A stretch of DNA of 64,000 nt from G965227875 sp965227875. GTDB lineage: Bacteria > Pseudomonadota > Alphaproteobacteria > Rhizobiales > JAJFHC01. This document shows, one piece after another, positions 41,223 to 50,232 of the stretch; positions within the stretch are counted from its first letter, which is position 1, and the number at the start of each line of letters is the position of its first letter. The stretch lies in contig OZ245783.1 in the NCBI GenBank assembly GCA_965227875.1, positions 930,001 to 994,000 of the forward strand, read 5' to 3'. The position numbers were made by a program, and so were the translations under genes. The notes under the pieces were generated by a model. The model saw only the letters and a list, made by a program, of their open reading frames with translations, searched no databases and was not told the DNA's origin.

Positions 41223-41767
41223 GTAGTTTCCTTCCTTGCCCGTGCGTGCACCATGTCCTGCGTCATGTCCTGCGCCATGGCGCGGCACAGCAAGTCGGCG
41301 CGTTTGAGCAGCGTCGGCAGGCGGAACCGGCCGTGCATCGCGGCAACGGCGTCCGCGGCCGACCGTGCCTCTATGCCGGCCGCCGTCACGAAGAGCGCAC
41401 GCTTGCTGTTGCCTCGCAATACCGGGACCGCCGCATCGTTGGCACGAAACGGTGTCTTGGCCACCCCGACGATCACGGCGGCACCGTTCAGGGCTTCGAA
41501 AAGATGCCGGCCCATGCCCGGCCTGTCCCTGGCCAGCCACACGTAGCCGTCGATCACCACGGTCGCAGGCAGGTCACCGAGACGTTCCAGAACGGCAAGC
41601 ACACACGGCAGTTCTCGCCTGTAGAACTCGCCCGGCACGTAGGGCGCGTCGACCGAGAGCGGCAACACATGCTCCGCAGCGGCGGAACTGTCCGCCCAGT
41701 CCGTGAAGGACACCGCGCTGACGGCGGCCCCGCTCGCGCTATACTGGACGTCGACAGCCACGATCAT
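41219..41767 (-). CDS. endonuclease V-like protein
   Basis: The 182-residue protein matches the endonuclease V fold. VAVDVQYS supplies the first acidic residue (D6). APYVPGEFYRRE gives the PY(I/V)PG wedge-like loop with Tyr43 and Glu52. VVIDGYVWLA supplies Asp73, and VGVAKTPF the lysine K104. These correspond to the metal ligands and deaminated-base pocket of Nfi, which nicks DNA (or RNA) 3' to inosine. The protein is shorter than E. coli Nfi (about 220 residues), and the usual DGNG-LHPR segment is altered to DGYVWLARDRPG, so specificity may differ. It is translationally coupled to the unknown downstream gene. Confidence 0.75.
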   Translation of the reverse strand: MIVAVDVQYSASGAAVSAVSFTDWADSSAAAEHVLPLSVDAPYVPGEFYRRELPCVLAVLERLGDLPATVVIDGYVWLARDRPGMGRHLFEALNGAAVIVGVAKTPFRANDAAVPVLRGNSKRALFVTAAGIEARSAADAVAAMHGRFRLPTLLKRADLLCRAMAQDMTQDMVHARARKETT

Positions 41768-41832
41768 GTCGTGTTATCTCGCAAGACGGACGGCTCGGCG
41801 AAAGGCGGGCCGCTACACACCGGCGGCAGGGC

Positions 41833-42759
41833 TCACGCGCCCCAGCGCAGGGCGAGCGGGTCGGCCTCCCGGGCCAGTTCGAGGAGCTGGGCCACCGTCC
41901 CGGGATGCATCGGTTCCAGCGGATGGCGCACCGCGTCGCTGCCTATCACGCCGCCGGCCTTCATGACGGTCTTCGTGGCGCGGAGGCCGCACTGGCGATT
42001 CTCGAAATTGATCAGCGGCAACAGCCGTCCGTAGAGGGCGCGGGCCCGTTCGCGGTCGCCGTCGAGAAAATCCATCACCACCGGACGAATGAGATCGGGC
42101 ATCAGGGCGCTGGTCATCGTGCCGGTTGCGCCGGCATCGAGATCGGCCATGAGCGTGATGCCTTCCTCGCCGTCGAACGGACCGACAATGTCGTCCCCGC
42201 CGGCGGCGATCAGCGCGCGCAGCTTGGCCGCCGTTCCCGGCATCTCGATCTTGAAGTACTGCACGAGCGGGACCTCCCGGGCGAGGCGCGCCAGAAAGGC
42301 GACGCTCATCTGCACCCCGCTCAGCGGAGCGTCCTGCACCATGACCGGCACCCCGGCCGCCTCGGCCACGATGCGGTAGTGATCGAGCATGCCCGCCTCG
42401 TCCGCCCTGAGCCCGGTGCCGTGATAGGGCGGCATGAGCATGATCATCGCAGCGCCCGCCTCCGCGGCCCTTGCCGCGCGAGCCGCCGCGATCCGGGTCG
42501 CGAAATGGCTGCACGTGACGATGACCGGTACCCGGCCGGCCACCGCGTCCATCGAAAGACCGAGGATCGTTTCACGCTCCTCGTCGCTCAGCAGGAACTG
42601 CTCGGAATAGTTCGCAAGGATGCAGATGCCGTCGACGCCCTGGTCGATCATGCAGTCGAGCACGCGGCGATTGCCTTCGATGTCGAGATCGCCATTGTCG
42701 TGGAACGCCACCGGGGCGATCGGGAAAATCCCCGTCCAGGGTTCACCGCCTGCTGTCAT
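41833..42759 (-). CDS. DapA-family aldolase/lyase (dihydrodipicolinate synthase-like)
   Basis: The 308-residue TIM-barrel protein shows the family pattern, with the Schiff-base lysine K170 (VQYFKIEMPG) and GVDGICILANYSEQ near 42-55 in place of the classical GTTGE loop. The tyrosine normally found in the Y-N-x-P segment is replaced by QDAPLSG (142-148), so the true DapA proton relay is missing. It should cleave or condense a 2-oxo acid such as a sugar acid. The start is ATG 42759. No obvious pathway partners are adjacent; it is 65 bp from the endonuclease V-like gene on the same strand. Confidence 0.83.
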   Translation of the reverse strand: MTAGGEPWTGIFPIAPVAFHDNGDLDIEGNRRVLDCMIDQGVDGICILANYSEQFLLSDEERETILGLSMDAVAGRVPVIVTCSHFATRIAAARAARAAEAGAAMIMLMPPYHGTGLRADEAGMLDHYRIVAEAAGVPVMVQDAPLSGVQMSVAFLARLAREVPLVQYFKIEMPGTAAKLRALIAAGGDDIVGPFDGEEGITLMADLDAGATGTMTSALMPDLIRPVVMDFLDGDRERARALYGRLLPLINFENRQCGLRATKTVMKAGGVIGSDAVRHPLEPMHPGTVAQLLELAREADPLALRWGA

Positions 42760-42914
42760 GGAATTGCGTCTCCTGCCTTCACGCCACCGTCCGGTTGGCC
42801 ATGATCGTCGGCCCGGCGGGCCGTATGTCCGGGTCGGCTGTTCGCCGACGGGGGAACTGTGCAGGAAACGGTGGCAATAGGCAAAAAGGCGCGCGTGAGC
42901 CGGGAGGGTCCGTG

Positions 42915-43250
42915 TCAGTCAGCCGCCAGTCCGAGCTCGATGACGTCTCCGAACGCGCGCTGGTCCGGACGGGTGGTAAGAACCGCCGCCGGAGTGGCCC
43001 CGGCACCGGCCGCTGCCTGGCAGACTCCGGTGCGCACCACCAGTTCAAGCGACTGCCGCTCGAGTTGCATGTCATGGCGCAGTTTCCGGGCCTCGCGGCG
43101 CGCGCGGGCGGCCTCTTCCCGCAGCTGACTGGAAAACGACCGCAATCCGACACTCACATCCCGGAGATGCGCAAGATGCGCTTTACGCGCGTCGTCGGCA
43201 GATCCGGACGCGGCGTCGGAAGCCAATTCACGGGACACCGCCTTATTCAT
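42915..43250 (-). CDS. small helical protein behind a CtrA box
   Basis: The 111-residue protein starts at ATG 43250 with AGAGGTGG 7 bases upstream. It is largely a single charged helical segment (residues 25-70; SFSSQLREEAARARREARKL) and ends with a small hydrophobic part. There is no signal peptide or recognisable domain. A perfect CtrA-type motif lies 105 bases upstream (43356-43371), so the gene may be cell-cycle or motility regulated. Function unknown. Confidence 0.62.
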   Translation of the reverse strand: MNKAVSRELASDAASGSADDARKAHLAHLRDVSVGLRSFSSQLREEAARARREARKLRHDMQLERQSLELVVRTGVCQAAAGAGATPAAVLTTRPDQRAFGDVIELGLAAD

Positions 43251-43355
43251 TGAACCACCTCTTGAAAGCCCCGCAGAGGGCGGCCTCGAAACAGATTTCG
43301 CTATGGATGTAGAACGGACGATTTGCCGTCGCGGATGGTTAATGTCCGGTAAAGG

Positions 43356-43371
43356 TTAACAAAAGGTTAAC
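43356..43371. promoter_or_regulatory. CtrA-type binding site TTAA-N7-TTAAC
   Basis: TTAA (43356-43359), seven bases, then TTAAC (43367-43371) is an exact match to the CtrA consensus and reads almost the same on both strands. It lies between the small helical gene and the end of the acetyltransferase gene. The likely target is the minus-strand gene starting at 43250. Confidence 0.6.
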
Positions 43372-43402
43372 GACCCCGAAGCACGCGCAATCCCTGCTTC
43401 CG

Positions 43403-44083
43403 TCACGCTTGTTCCGGCCCGTCCGCGCCGTGAAACCTTTCCAGCCCGTCGATGTCGCCCTCTTCGATCAGCAGCATCGCGCCGGCGATGCGGTCGGCGG
43501 GCCAGTTCCACCATGCAAGGGCGCGGAGCCGTGCGATGGCGCTGTCGTCGAAACGCTTGCGGATCACCCGTGCCGGATTGCCCGCCACCACCGCATAGTC
43601 CGGGACGTCGCCCGACACGACCGCACGCGCGCCGACGATGACGCCGTTGCCCAGCCGTGCGCCCGGCAGCACCATGGCGTCGCGGCCGATCCAGCAATCA
43701 TGCCCGACCGTGATGTCGTCGGCGGGCGAATGCGCCGAACGCAATGCCTCGATGCGTGCCGGATCGAACGCGGCGAAGGGAAAGGTCGACAGGCCGTGCA
43801 TGGGGTGGTTCGCCGAGCCGGTGATGAATCGCGCGCCCTGGGCGATCTGGCAGAAGCGCCCGATGGTCAGCGTCTCCGGAGCGCCGGGAAAGAGATAGGG
43901 CGCGAGTTGCGCCGCGAAATCCTCGGGCAACGTGTCGTCATGGGCATAGGTGTATTCCCCGACGCGGAAGTTCGGATGGTCGACCACGGGCTTCAGGAAC
44001 ACCGTCCCGCGATGGCGTTCGCCGCCGGGCAGCACGATGGGATGAGGCTCGTTCGGATCTGGGAGCGAAAGGCCCTTGGTCAT
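43403..44083 (-). CDS. CatB/Vat-type xenobiotic O-acetyltransferase
   Basis: The 226-residue protein starts at ATG 44083, overlapping the RND pump stop (ATGA). It is a left-handed beta-helix acyltransferase: the catalytic His is in GSANHPMHGLSTFPF near 103, and hexapeptide repeats include VGHDCWIGRDAMVLPGA, GVIVGARAVV and AVVAGNPARVI. The family acetylates chloramphenicol or streptogramin-type antibiotics and other hydroxyl groups with acetyl-CoA in the cytoplasm. As the last gene of an MFP-RND operon controlled by MarR, it may modify the same compounds that the pump exports. A sugar acetyltransferase role cannot be excluded. Confidence 0.85.
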   Translation of the reverse strand: MTKGLSLPDPNEPHPIVLPGGERHRGTVFLKPVVDHPNFRVGEYTYAHDDTLPEDFAAQLAPYLFPGAPETLTIGRFCQIAQGARFITGSANHPMHGLSTFPFAAFDPARIEALRSAHSPADDITVGHDCWIGRDAMVLPGARLGNGVIVGARAVVSGDVPDYAVVAGNPARVIRKRFDDSAIARLRALAWWNWPADRIAGAMLLIEEGDIDGLERFHGADGPEQA

Positions 44084-47000
44084 GACTGTCCACCTGTTGC
44101 CGGCGTCGAAACGCCCCGGCTGAACCGCCCCGTGACCCGTCGGACCGCCACATAGAGCGCGGGGACGATGAAGATGCCGATCACCGTGGAGGCGAGCATG
44201 CCGCCGATCACGCCGATGCCGATGGCGTTCTGCGCATTGGCGCCCGCTCCCGTCGCCGTCGCCAGGGGCAGGACCCCGAAGACGAAAGTCAGCGCGGTCA
44301 TCATGATCGGCCGGAGCCGCTGGCGCGAGGCGGTGATCGCGGCATCGACGAGATCCCTCCCCTCCTCCACCAGGGACTCGGCGAACTCCACGATGAGAAT
44401 GGCGTTGCGCGCGGCAAGCCCGATCGTCGTGAGGATGCCGACCTTGAAATAGACGTCGTTCAACTGACCGAACAGCCACGCCGCGCTCAGCGCGCCGAGT
44501 ATGCCGACCGGGACCACCAGCATCACCGCGAACGGGATCGACCAGCTCTCGTAGAGGGCGGACAGCGCCAGGAAGACGATCAGCGCGGACAGCGCGTAGA
44601 GCAGCAGCACGTTTTCGCCGGACTTTCGTTCTTCGTAGCTCAGTCCGGTCCACGCCACGCCGTATCCGCCCGGCAGGGCCGCGACCAGTTCCTCCATGGC
44701 CTCCATGGCCTCGCCGGAACTCGCGCCCGGGCCGGCGGACCCCTGCATCTCGATCGCCACGGTGCCGTCGATGCGCGTCAGGTTCGGCGCCACCGGCCGC
44801 CACTCGGTCGTCGTGAAGACGCTGAAGGGCACCATCTCGCCGGAACTGTTCCGGGCATACCAGCCGTCGATGTCCTCCGGCTGCATGCGGTAGGCGGCGT
44901 CCGCCTGAACGATGACCGGGCGAAGACTGGTGTTCCATTCGAAATCGTTGACTTCGGTGCCAGCGAAGATGGTCGACAGCATGTTGTTGATATCGCTGAG
45001 AGAAAGACCGAGGCTTTCCGCCTTCTGCTGGTCGATCACCAGCCGCAACGCGCTTTTCTCGTCCGTGTTCTCAGGCCGTACCGCGGCCACGCGCGGATCG
45101 CCGGCGGCCGACGCGGCAAGGGCCGTCGCCGCCTCCTTCAGCGCATCGACGCCCGCCCCGGACAGGTCCGTGAGATACATGGAGAACCCGCTGATATTGC
45201 CCAGCCGCGGAATGGAAGGCGGCTGCACGACGAAGACGCGGCCCGCCCGTATCGTGCTGAATGCCGCGTTGGCCCGCCCGGCGATCGCTGCCGCGGCGCT
45301 TGCGTCGTCCTCGCGCTGGTCGAAATCCCTGAGCCGGACGAACACCATGGCGCGGTTCTGCCCGGAACCGCCGAAGCTGAAACCGACCGCCGCGAAGGTC
45401 GACGCGACATCCTTCTCGGCCGCGTAGTGCGCTTCGATCCGCTCGATGACCGCCAGTGTCTGCTGGGTCGTCCCGCCTTCGGGTAGGGTCACCATGGTCA
45501 TCAGCATGCCCTGGTCCTCGGTGGGCAGGAACGAGGAGTTGAGGCGGTCGAAGATCAAAAAGGCCGATCCCAGCGTCACGGCCAGCAGTGCGACCGCGAC
45601 AAGCGGCCGGCGCACCAGCCAGGCCACGCCCGATCCGTACACGTCAGTCATGCGTGAAAACCCGCGGTTGAACAGCCGCACCGCCAGCGGCCCCTCGCCG
45701 ACGCGCGCCTTCAGAAGGCTGGCGCAGAGCGCGGGCGTCAGGATGAGCGCCACCGCGAGGGAGAGGATCATCGCAGTCACGATGGTGATGGAGAACTGCC
45801 GGTAGATGACCCCGGTCGAGCCGCCGAAGAACGCCATGGGCAGGAACACCGCAGACAGAACGACGGCGATGCCGATCAGCGCGCCGACGATTTCCCTCAT
45901 GCTGCGCCGCGTCGCCTCGAGCGGCCCCAGGCCGTGCTCCTCCATGAGCCGTTCCACGTTCTCCACCACGACGATGGCGTCGTCGACGAGAAGCCCGATG
46001 GCCAGCACCATGGCGAACATCGTGAGCGTGTTGATGCTGTAGCCCGCGATGGCCAGCACGGTAAACGTGCCGAGAAGCACCACGGGCACGGCGATCAGGG
46101 GAATGAGGGTCGCCCGCCACGAATGGAGGAAGACGACGAGCACCACGACGACGAGAATGACCGCCTCGATGAGCGTCTGGTAGACCTGGTTGATCGAGCG
46201 CTCCACGAAGGGTGAGGTGTCGTAGGCGATCTTGAACTCGGCACCCTCGGGCAGGCCGGGCGCCAGGCGTGCAAGCGTCTGCTTCACGCGTTCCGCGGTC
46301 TCGACGGCGTTCGCACCCGCCGCGAGGCTGACGCCGAAACCGGCCGCCGGCTTGCCGGAATAGCGCGAGCTCGACCCGTAGGATTCACGGCCGATCTCAA
46401 GCCGCGCCACGTCGTTGAGGCGGACGGTTCCGCCGTCGGTCTCGGTCTTGAGCAGGATCTGCTCGAAGTCCGCCACCGTCTTGAGCTGGCTCTGCGCGGT
46501 GATCGTCGCCGTGAACTGCTGGCCCTCCGCCGTCGGCTGGCCGCCCAGCGATCCCACCGCCACATTGGTGTTCTGCGTCGACACGGCATTGACCACATCG
46601 GTCGGCGTCAGCTGGTAGCGCGCGAGCGAGATCGGATCGAGCCAGATCCGCATGGCGTAACCGGACCCGAAGATGTTGACGTCGCCCACGCCCTCGGTGC
46701 GAAGCACGTCGTTCTCGACGGATTCCTCGAGAATGTTTCCCAGCGCCGCGGTGCTGAACCCCTCCTCGTTCGCGACCAGCGCGCCGACGAGGAGGATCGA
46801 ACTGGTGGACCGCCGCACGTTGACGCCCTGCCGCTGCACGGCGGCAGGAAGCCCGGTCTCGGCCTGCCTGACGCGCGTCTGCACATTGTTCTCCGCCTCC
46901 ACGGGCGAGATGCTGTTGTCGAAGGTGAGCTGGAGCGAGGCCGAACCTTCGCGCGAAGAGGACACCATGTAGAGCAGACCCTCGAGGCCGGTGAGCCTGT

Positions 47001-47199
47001 CCTCGATCGCCCGCGTCACCGAGTTTTCCACCGCCGTCGCGGTGGCGCCCGGATAGGTCGCCGAGACCCGGACCGTCGTCGGCGCGATGTCGGGATATTG
47101 CGAGACCGGCAGCGACGTGAGCGCCCAAAGGCCGCTGAGCATGGTCACGATCGCGATCACCCACGCGAAGATGGGGCGCTGGACGAAGAATTGTGCCAT
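44080..47199 (-). CDS. RND efflux pump inner-membrane transporter (HAE1, AcrB-like)
   Basis: The 1,039-residue protein has 12 hydrophobic helices with two large periplasmic loops. It shows the HAE1 pattern: FVQRPIFAWVIAI at the N-terminus, LPVSQYPDIAPTTV near 31, and the proton-relay aspartates in helix 4 (GLLVDDAIVVVENVER near 405). Length and motifs match AcrB/MexB. It should form the proton-driven trimer exporting hydrophobic compounds with the membrane-fusion protein encoded 6 bp upstream and an outer-membrane channel encoded elsewhere. It ends within the acetyltransferase start. Confidence 0.95.
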   Translation of the reverse strand: MAQFFVQRPIFAWVIAIVTMLSGLWALTSLPVSQYPDIAPTTVRVSATYPGATATAVENSVTRAIEDRLTGLEGLLYMVSSSREGSASLQLTFDNSISPVEAENNVQTRVRQAETGLPAAVQRQGVNVRRSTSSILLVGALVANEEGFSTAALGNILEESVENDVLRTEGVGDVNIFGSGYAMRIWLDPISLARYQLTPTDVVNAVSTQNTNVAVGSLGGQPTAEGQQFTATITAQSQLKTVADFEQILLKTETDGGTVRLNDVARLEIGRESYGSSSRYSGKPAAGFGVSLAAGANAVETAERVKQTLARLAPGLPEGAEFKIAYDTSPFVERSINQVYQTLIEAVILVVVVLVVFLHSWRATLIPLIAVPVVLLGTFTVLAIAGYSINTLTMFAMVLAIGLLVDDAIVVVENVERLMEEHGLGPLEATRRSMREIVGALIGIAVVLSAVFLPMAFFGGSTGVIYRQFSITIVTAMILSLAVALILTPALCASLLKARVGEGPLAVRLFNRGFSRMTDVYGSGVAWLVRRPLVAVALLAVTLGSAFLIFDRLNSSFLPTEDQGMLMTMVTLPEGGTTQQTLAVIERIEAHYAAEKDVASTFAAVGFSFGGSGQNRAMVFVRLRDFDQREDDASAAAAIAGRANAAFSTIRAGRVFVVQPPSIPRLGNISGFSMYLTDLSGAGVDALKEAATALAASAAGDPRVAAVRPENTDEKSALRLVIDQQKAESLGLSLSDINNMLSTIFAGTEVNDFEWNTSLRPVIVQADAAYRMQPEDIDGWYARNSSGEMVPFSVFTTTEWRPVAPNLTRIDGTVAIEMQGSAGPGASSGEAMEAMEELVAALPGGYGVAWTGLSYEERKSGENVLLLYALSALIVFLALSALYESWSIPFAVMLVVPVGILGALSAAWLFGQLNDVYFKVGILTTIGLAARNAILIVEFAESLVEEGRDLVDAAITASRQRLRPIMMTALTFVFGVLPLATATGAGANAQNAIGIGVIGGMLASTVIGIFIVPALYVAVRRVTGRFSRGVSTPATGGQS

Positions 47200-47205
47200 G
47201 GGGGG

Positions 47206-48405
47206 TTACTCTCCCGCCGCCGGTCTGGACCCGTCCTGCGGCGCGCCGCCGGTACCGGGAAGGTCGGTGACGACGCCGGCCGCCGAGATCGACACCGGGA
47301 CGGTCCTGATTTCCGCACCGGCCCTCAGGTTCATCGTCCCGTCGACGATCAGCTGGTCCCCCGGCTCGACTCCCTCGGTAACGATCCAGGAGTTGCGGTA
47401 GGTCCCGGTCTCGGTCAGCTGCACGCGCACGGCCTTGCCGTCGCGCGCGACGAAGCCCGTGAGACGGCCGTCGCCCGACCGCCGCGTCGCGCCCTGTGGG
47501 ATGAGCACCGCGTCGACGGTTCCCAGCGTCACGTCCACCCTGAGGAACTGCCCCGGCAGGATCATGCGTCTGGGGTTGGGGAATCGGACCCGGATTCTCT
47601 GGGTTCCGGTCGTCGACGACACGGTCACGCCGGGAGCGACGAATTCGCCCACCGCGTCGTACCGCGTCCCGTTCTCGAGCGTCAGGCGCAGTTCGATGGA
47701 CTTGCCGCGCTGGACGATGCCGGCGGCGAGCCGTTCGCGGTTGCGCAGGATCCGCACGGAGGATTCGACGATATCCACATAGATCGGATCGAGCCGTGTC
47801 ACGGTGGTCAGGTTGTCCGACTGGTTGGCCGTCACCACGTCGCCGACCGACACGCCCGCCACGTCGACCACCCCGTCGATCGGCGAGGTGATTTTCGTGC
47901 GGTCGAGGTTGATCTCCGCGCGCTGCCGGCTTGCCTCGGCGGCGCTCACGCTGCTGCGCGCGGTGGCGAGTTCGCGTTGCGCCGTCTCGTATTCGGTCGC
48001 GGTGATCCCCGTCTCGAGGATCTTGCGATAGCGGTCCACCTTGCTCTGCGCGGCGGCGACATTCGCTTTCGCGCTCTCGACGGCGGCCCTGGCGGCCAGC
48101 ACTTCGGCCCGGTAGAGATCGTCCTCGATGCTGACCAGCATGTCGCCGGTCTTGACGCGCTCGCCGCCCTCGAAATGAAGCTTGGCGATGAGTCCGTCGA
48201 CGCGCGGGCGGATTTCGACCCGCTCGACGGCCGCCGCCCGGCCGGGCACCGTCACCACGAACGGGACGGGTTCGCGCTTGAGTTCGACGACACCCACACT
48301 CGCCGGTCCGCGCGCCGCTCCTCCCTTTCCGGGAGCGGGCTGGGCCACCGCGGCGCCGGTCAGGGCAAGGGCGGCGGCAAGACAAGTCAGGGGACGGATA
48401 AACAT
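47206..48405 (-). CDS. RND pump periplasmic adaptor (membrane fusion protein, AcrA-like)
   Basis: The 399-residue protein has a signal sequence (residues 1-21, LAAALALTGAAVA) but no obvious lipoprotein cysteine. It contains the barrel-sandwich and hairpin regions (VEIRPRVDGLIAKLHFEGGERV near 67, given in parts), then the coiled-coil AKVDRYRKILETGITA-type segment and ITSPIDGVVDVAGVSVGD near 172. It links the RND transporter to an outer-membrane channel. It is the first gene of the minus-strand operon, divergent from the MarR gene. Confidence 0.93.
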   Translation of the reverse strand: MFIRPLTCLAAALALTGAAVAQPAPGKGGAARGPASVGVVELKREPVPFVVTVPGRAAAVERVEIRPRVDGLIAKLHFEGGERVKTGDMLVSIEDDLYRAEVLAARAAVESAKANVAAAQSKVDRYRKILETGITATEYETAQRELATARSSVSAAEASRQRAEINLDRTKITSPIDGVVDVAGVSVGDVVTANQSDNLTTVTRLDPIYVDIVESSVRILRNRERLAAGIVQRGKSIELRLTLENGTRYDAVGEFVAPGVTVSSTTGTQRIRVRFPNPRRMILPGQFLRVDVTLGTVDAVLIPQGATRRSGDGRLTGFVARDGKAVRVQLTETGTYRNSWIVTEGVEPGDQLIVDGTMNLRAGAEIRTVPVSISAAGVVTDLPGTGGAPQDGSRPAAGE

Positions 48406-48508
48406 GTGACCTCAGTCTGGAAAGACGGCGTTGGAGTGGCGGCGGGGCGGGCACCGGTTCGCGAACGCGACCGGAGGGGCGTTCGGCATTGACGAATAGA
48501 TAGGGCGA

Positions 48509-48530
48509 ATTATCTTCCTAGCAAGATAAT
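48509..48530. promoter_or_regulatory. MarR-type palindromic operator
   Basis: ATTATCTT (48509-48516) and AAGATAAT (48523-48530) are perfect complements separated by CCTAGC. This AT-rich palindrome sits in the 155-bp gap between the divergent efflux operon and marR-type gene. It is the expected place for autoregulation and repression of the pump. Confidence 0.75.
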
Positions 48531-48560
48531 ATTTGTATCAACGGCAGGGAACACTGTTAC

Positions 48561-49073
48561 ATGCCGGGAGACGTCCGGACCGTGCGTGAGGAAATCACCC
48601 GAAATTGGCGGGAAATTGACAACGAGCGCACCGTTTTCTCCTTGTCCGTCCAGCATGCCGCGGCGTGCATCGGCAATGTCGTCCGCCAAGCCCTGCGCCC
48701 CTTCGGCCTCACCTTCGCGGAATTCGAGGTGCTCTGCGCCCTGCGCGTTGCCGGACCCGGCCGCGAGACCCTGCCGTCGGACCTCCAGCAGCGCATCCTG
48801 ATTTCCTCCGGCGGCCTGACCAAAGTGCTCGTTTCGCTGCAGGGACGCGGCCTGATCGGCCGGCCCCGGTCGCAAACGGACGCCCGCCGCAAGCCCGTCA
48901 TTCTCCTGCCGGACGGCCGGCGTCTCGTCGAAAGGGCAATGATCGCGGTGCAGCAGGCGGAAGAAGCGTTCCTGACGGCCGCCGGCATCACGGACGCCGA
49001 CATCGCGAAACTGAACCCGAAGATCGCGTCCGTCTCAGACCGCATGAGCCGGACGATGAACGCGCCGCCCTGA
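48561..49073 (+). CDS. MarR-family transcriptional regulator
   Basis: The 170-residue protein has a winged-helix core: FGLTFAEFEVLCALRVAGP, LQQRILISSGGLTKVLVSLQ (recognition helix) and GLIGRPRSQTDARRKPVIL (wing with the conserved D-x-R). Flanking helices would form the dimer. It starts at ATG 48561 with no strong ribosome site. It is divergent from the MFP-RND-acetyltransferase operon and shares a perfect 8-8 palindrome with it, so it most likely represses the pump and itself until a phenolic or antibiotic ligand binds. Confidence 0.92.
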   Translation: MPGDVRTVREEITRNWREIDNERTVFSLSVQHAAACIGNVVRQALRPFGLTFAEFEVLCALRVAGPGRETLPSDLQQRILISSGGLTKVLVSLQGRGLIGRPRSQTDARRKPVILLPDGRRLVERAMIAVQQAEEAFLTAAGITDADIAKLNPKIASVSDRMSRTMNAPP

Positions 49074-49125
49074 GGACGAGCGAGTTCGACGGACGGCACG
49101 CGACACGCGACACGCCAACTCCATG

Positions 49126-50232
49126 TCAGACGTCGGCCCGGTTGGCGTCAGCCTCGACGTCGCGCACGACATCGACCACCGCATCCGGCGCAAGCAGTCC
49201 GATCTTTGCGGCATGCTGCGCGACAGCGATGCTGTCGCCCACACGAAGGAAGGGCACCTCCAGCGCTCCGACCCCGGCGATGAAACCGTCCACCTTGCGG
49301 TCGAACGCGCTGTCGCCGTCGGGATCGATGTCCCTGATGTATATGGCGGCGATGCGCCCGGGGTGGCTCTGCACCACGCGCGCGTAAATCTCGGCGTCGT
49401 GCTGTCCGCTGTCGCCGATCAGCACGGCCGGCAAGTGATCGAACCGCACCAGGAGACGTTCGAGCGCCTCTATCTTGTGATCCGAGCTGTCGGTGCCGAG
49501 CCCCAGGTCCCGCAAAAGCAGCGGACCGGCGGGAAACTCGTTCAGATCAAGAAAATCGCGCAGCAGGTCGTACATGTTCCACGCGGAGTTCGACAGGTAG
49601 AACATGGGGTTCGCGCCATCGCCCGCATTGCCGCCATTGAGCGCGCGGTAGAGGCTCGCCGCGCCCGCCAGCGGTTTCCGGGTCTTCGCGTTGTTCAGGA
49701 AGGTGAGCTGGGCGGCGAGCACAAGGTCCGTGATGCCGGTCCGGATCACCGTGTCGTCGACGTCGCTGATCACCATAAAACGTGCGTCGGGATCCGGCAG
49801 GGTCAGCGTGTGGGTCGCGGTCAGGATGCGCTCTTCGCCGGTGTGCGTTGCGGTCACCTCACCGGCTTCGCCGCGCGCGAATTCCGCGAAGTAATACCCC
49901 TCCGCGTCGGTCGTCACCTTTGTTTCGGCTGACCCGTATCGCAGGTGGATCGCCTCGCCGGGAACCTCGTCGCTCTCCCACCTCTGGTAGGAGGCCGCCA
50001 GGTTCTCCCACCATCTGTCGTCTTCCTTCGGGCCGCCGCGCAGCCGGTTGGCGAGGAGACGGCCCTGCACCCAGACGCGTTCCGAATTGCCGTATCCGCG
50101 GTACGCGACGATCTGGCGGGGCTCGTTGAGACCCATGCGCTGCGAAAAACGGTGCCATGCGGCATCCGCGACACTTTCCACGCGATTGAGCGAAGCGCCA
50201 ACTGCCCGGCTGATCTCGCTTTTCCAGTTCAA
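49126..50232 (-). CDS. App1-type (DUF2183) phosphatidate phosphatase-like protein
   Basis: I read the start as TTG 50232, which has AGGGAGG 8 bases upstream, giving 368 residues. The catalytic DxDxT motif is in MVISDVDDTVIRTG near 155, followed by the HAD-like lysine/acid region FPAGPLLLRDLG and GDSGQHDAEIYA near 280. Yeast App1 is a phosphatidate phosphatase; bacterial homologues are mostly uncharacterised. The N-terminal 140 residues form a beta-rich domain (IVAYRGYGNSERVWVQGRL). No signal peptide is seen. It stands alone between the MarR gene and the accessory segment. Confidence 0.85.
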   Translation of the reverse strand: MNWKSEISRAVGASLNRVESVADAAWHRFSQRMGLNEPRQIVAYRGYGNSERVWVQGRLLANRLRGGPKEDDRWWENLAASYQRWESDEVPGEAIHLRYGSAETKVTTDAEGYYFAEFARGEAGEVTATHTGEERILTATHTLTLPDPDARFMVISDVDDTVIRTGITDLVLAAQLTFLNNAKTRKPLAGAASLYRALNGGNAGDGANPMFYLSNSAWNMYDLLRDFLDLNEFPAGPLLLRDLGLGTDSSDHKIEALERLLVRFDHLPAVLIGDSGQHDAEIYARVVQSHPGRIAAIYIRDIDPDGDSAFDRKVDGFIAGVGALEVPFLRVGDSIAVAQHAAKIGLLAPDAVVDVVRDVEADANRADV

